Shown: positions 21,182 to 22,178 of the stretch, one piece after another
Numbering within the stretch: the first letter of the stretch is position 1
Layout: each line of letters starts with the position of its first letter
The notes under the pieces: model-generated
Seen by the model: the letters and a program-made list of their open reading frames with translations, nothing else
Told to the model about the DNA's origin: nothing
Database searches by the model: none
Program-made: the position numbers and the translations under genes
Assembly (NCBI GenBank): GCA_903898725.1
Contig: CAIUGQ010000684.1
Location: 1-22,178 of the forward strand
From: an uncultured Burkholderiales bacterium
GTDB taxonomy: Bacteria; Pseudomonadota; Gammaproteobacteria; Burkholderiales; Burkholderiaceae_E
Direction of reading: 5' to 3'
Length of the DNA: 22,178 nt

Positions 21182-22178
21182 CGTTGGTGAAGGTCCAGGT
21201 GCGCACGATCTGCAGGATGTCGCCTTCGCGCGCCATCTCGGGCGGGAAGCGCTCGTAGGGCTGGCCGGCGTAGACGATCTGCTTGACGGCGCGGTTCAGC
21301 GCCTCGTATTTCGACTTCTTGTTGACCACGACGTCGACGACGTTGCCGTGCTTGTCGATCTCGACGGTGATGATCAGCGAGTCGTACTGCCGGCCGCGCG
21401 CCTCCGGCGGGAAGCGCTCGGTGCCGATGCGCTCGATCTTGGTCGCCCAGTCGGCGACGTAGCGCGCGTAGTTCACGCCGACCGCGTTGACGCCGAAGGT
21501 CAGCCGCTTGGGCCGCTTGTTGTAGTCCTCGACGTTGCGCGCGATCTCGGCCTGCATCCGCGCGAGCACGGCGTTCATGTCGTCGCGGTCCGCGGCATCC
21601 GGGCGCGGCGCCTCGGCCGCCTTCTCCGGCGTCACGTAGGCCTGCGGGCCCTTCGCGATGGTCATCAGCTCGCGCTGCTGGCGCTCGAGCTGCTCGACGC
21701 GGCGCCGCTGCTCCTGCAGCACAGTGCCGTCGCGGGCGGTGGTCTCGGCGGGCAGCGGCGACTTCGCACGGCCCCGCTCGTGCTCGCCACCGCCCTCCTG
21801 GTTGACCTGCGCCAGCACTTCGGGCGTCAGCGGCCGGGCCCGCGTCTGCGCGTTGAGGAGCACCACCTCGAGCCGCGCGTCGTTGGGGTTCACGCGAACC
21901 GGCATCGGCGGCGCGAACTTCATGAACATCACGATCGCGTGCAGCACCAGCGAGGCGATCAGGGCGACGCGCATCGGGTCGCGGACCGCGAGCGCATCGT
22001 CGAGGCGACGGCGCCAGGCGGGGCGCGAGGCAGGGTGAGAGGCAGGGTGAGAGGCGGCCGACGCAGTGGACCGAGGCGCCGGCGCGCCGGCGCGCGGCGA
22101 AGCGGAGCGGGGCGACGCCGACGCAGCGGCGCGGGGCTCGGCCGGTCCGGAGCGGGCACCACGCGCCGAGGCCGTGCC
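21144..22178 (-). CDS. TonB-family energy transducer, 5' end probably outside window
   Basis: TonB-like protein with one membrane helix (MRVALIASLVLHAIVMFMKF), a Pro/charged periplasmic linker with a predicted coiled coil (EQRRRVEQLERQQRELM) and a C-terminal TonB domain (YDSLIITVEIDKHGNVVDVV ... YERFPPEMAREGDILQIVRT). ATG 21974 is the only start in this frame inside the window, but it puts the membrane helix at residue 1 and has no Shine-Dalgarno sequence. The frame stays open with G/C-ending codons to the right edge (68 more codons, Ala/Pro/Ser/Arg-rich, ending RRRLDDALAVRDP), so the true start is probably further upstream. It overlaps aroE by 38 bp. The tonB-aroE-mtgA order is one I associate with Burkholderiales. 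It may or may not serve the ExbBD operon in this window. Confidence 0.8.
   Translation of the reverse strand, partial: GTASARGARSGPAEPRAAASASPRSASPRAGAPAPRSTASAASHPASHPASRPAWRRRLDDALAVRDPMRVALIASLVLHAIVMFMKFAPPMPVRVNPNDARLEVVLLNAQTRARPLTPEVLAQVNQEGGGEHERGRAKSPLPAETTARDGTVLQEQRRRVEQLERQQRELMTIAKGPQAYVTPEKAAEAPRPDAADRDDMNAVLARMQAEIARNVEDYNKRPKRLTFGVNAVGVNYARYVADWATKIERIGTERFPPEARGRQYDSLIITVEIDKHGNVVDVVVNKKSKYEALNRAVKQIVYAGQPYERFPPEMAREGDILQIVRTWTFTNDALETRSLRGDR
22027..22055 (-). repeat. 12-bp tandem repeat in the N-terminal extension of the TonB-family gene
   Basis: GAGGCAGGGTGA occurs twice in tandem (22027-22038, 22039-22050) with a partial third copy. The period is a multiple of three and encodes Ala-Ser-His-Pro units (ASHPASHPASRP) in the open frame leading into the TonB-family protein. 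In-frame periodicity supports this stretch being coding. Confidence 0.6.

Noticed and set aside
22076..22093. An 18-bp perfect palindrome, GCGCCGGCGCGCCGGCGC
   Set aside because: It is made only of G/C in a low-complexity Ala/Pro/Gly-coding stretch, where such palindromes arise easily; no sign of an operator or attachment site.

Overview
The window is very GC-rich, with closely packed genes on both strands, strong G/C preference at third codon positions and no RNA genes, insertion sequences or CRISPR arrays. Family content and gene order (M48 protease beside moaC; a TctC/Bug binding protein; a tonB-type gene followed by aroE and mtgA) point to a betaproteobacterium, most likely Burkholderiales. 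This is inferred from remembered synteny and protein style, not from a database search.

Layout: (1) 1-2999: a BepA-like M48 zinc protease (partial) divergent from moaC, which is followed by a fused redoxin-like/2OG-Fe(II) dioxygenase gene; a 40-residue membrane protein faces them. (2) 3151-6955: a MATE efflux pump and a hot-dog acyl-CoA thioesterase on the minus strand, divergent from a MarR regulator, then a tyrosine phosphatase. A perfect 12-bp palindrome lies between the pump and the regulator. (3) 7048-9572: a lone TctC-type binding protein divergent from a beta-CASP metallo-beta-lactamase nuclease, which is preceded by a possible 13-codon leader ORF. (4) 9708-17793: a seven-gene, tightly coupled operon holding a TonB-dependent receptor, a Tat-exported ABC binding protein, two permeases, one polypeptide with two ABC ATPase domains, ExbB and ExbD. 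It is an envelope-spanning import system that lacks only its own TonB. (5) 17821-22178, all minus: mgtE; then a TonB-family gene, aroE and mtgA as a compact unit.

The two most distinctive points are the self-contained importer in (4) and two recurring small-scale patterns. First, good -10 hexamers lie only 5-9 nt upstream of several start codons (M48 protease/moaC, marR, phosphatase, the mini-ORF), suggesting leaderless or near-leaderless transcripts; in the 20-bp M48/moaC gap one AT-rich core can be read as a -10 on both strands. Second, short tandem repeats straddle the stop codons of successive genes (MATE, marR, phosphatase, MBL nuclease), each unit carrying a TGA, often in shifted frames.

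No gene-free stretch exceeds about 240 bases; the longest (19357-19593) holds the mgtE leader and a hairpin behind mtgA.
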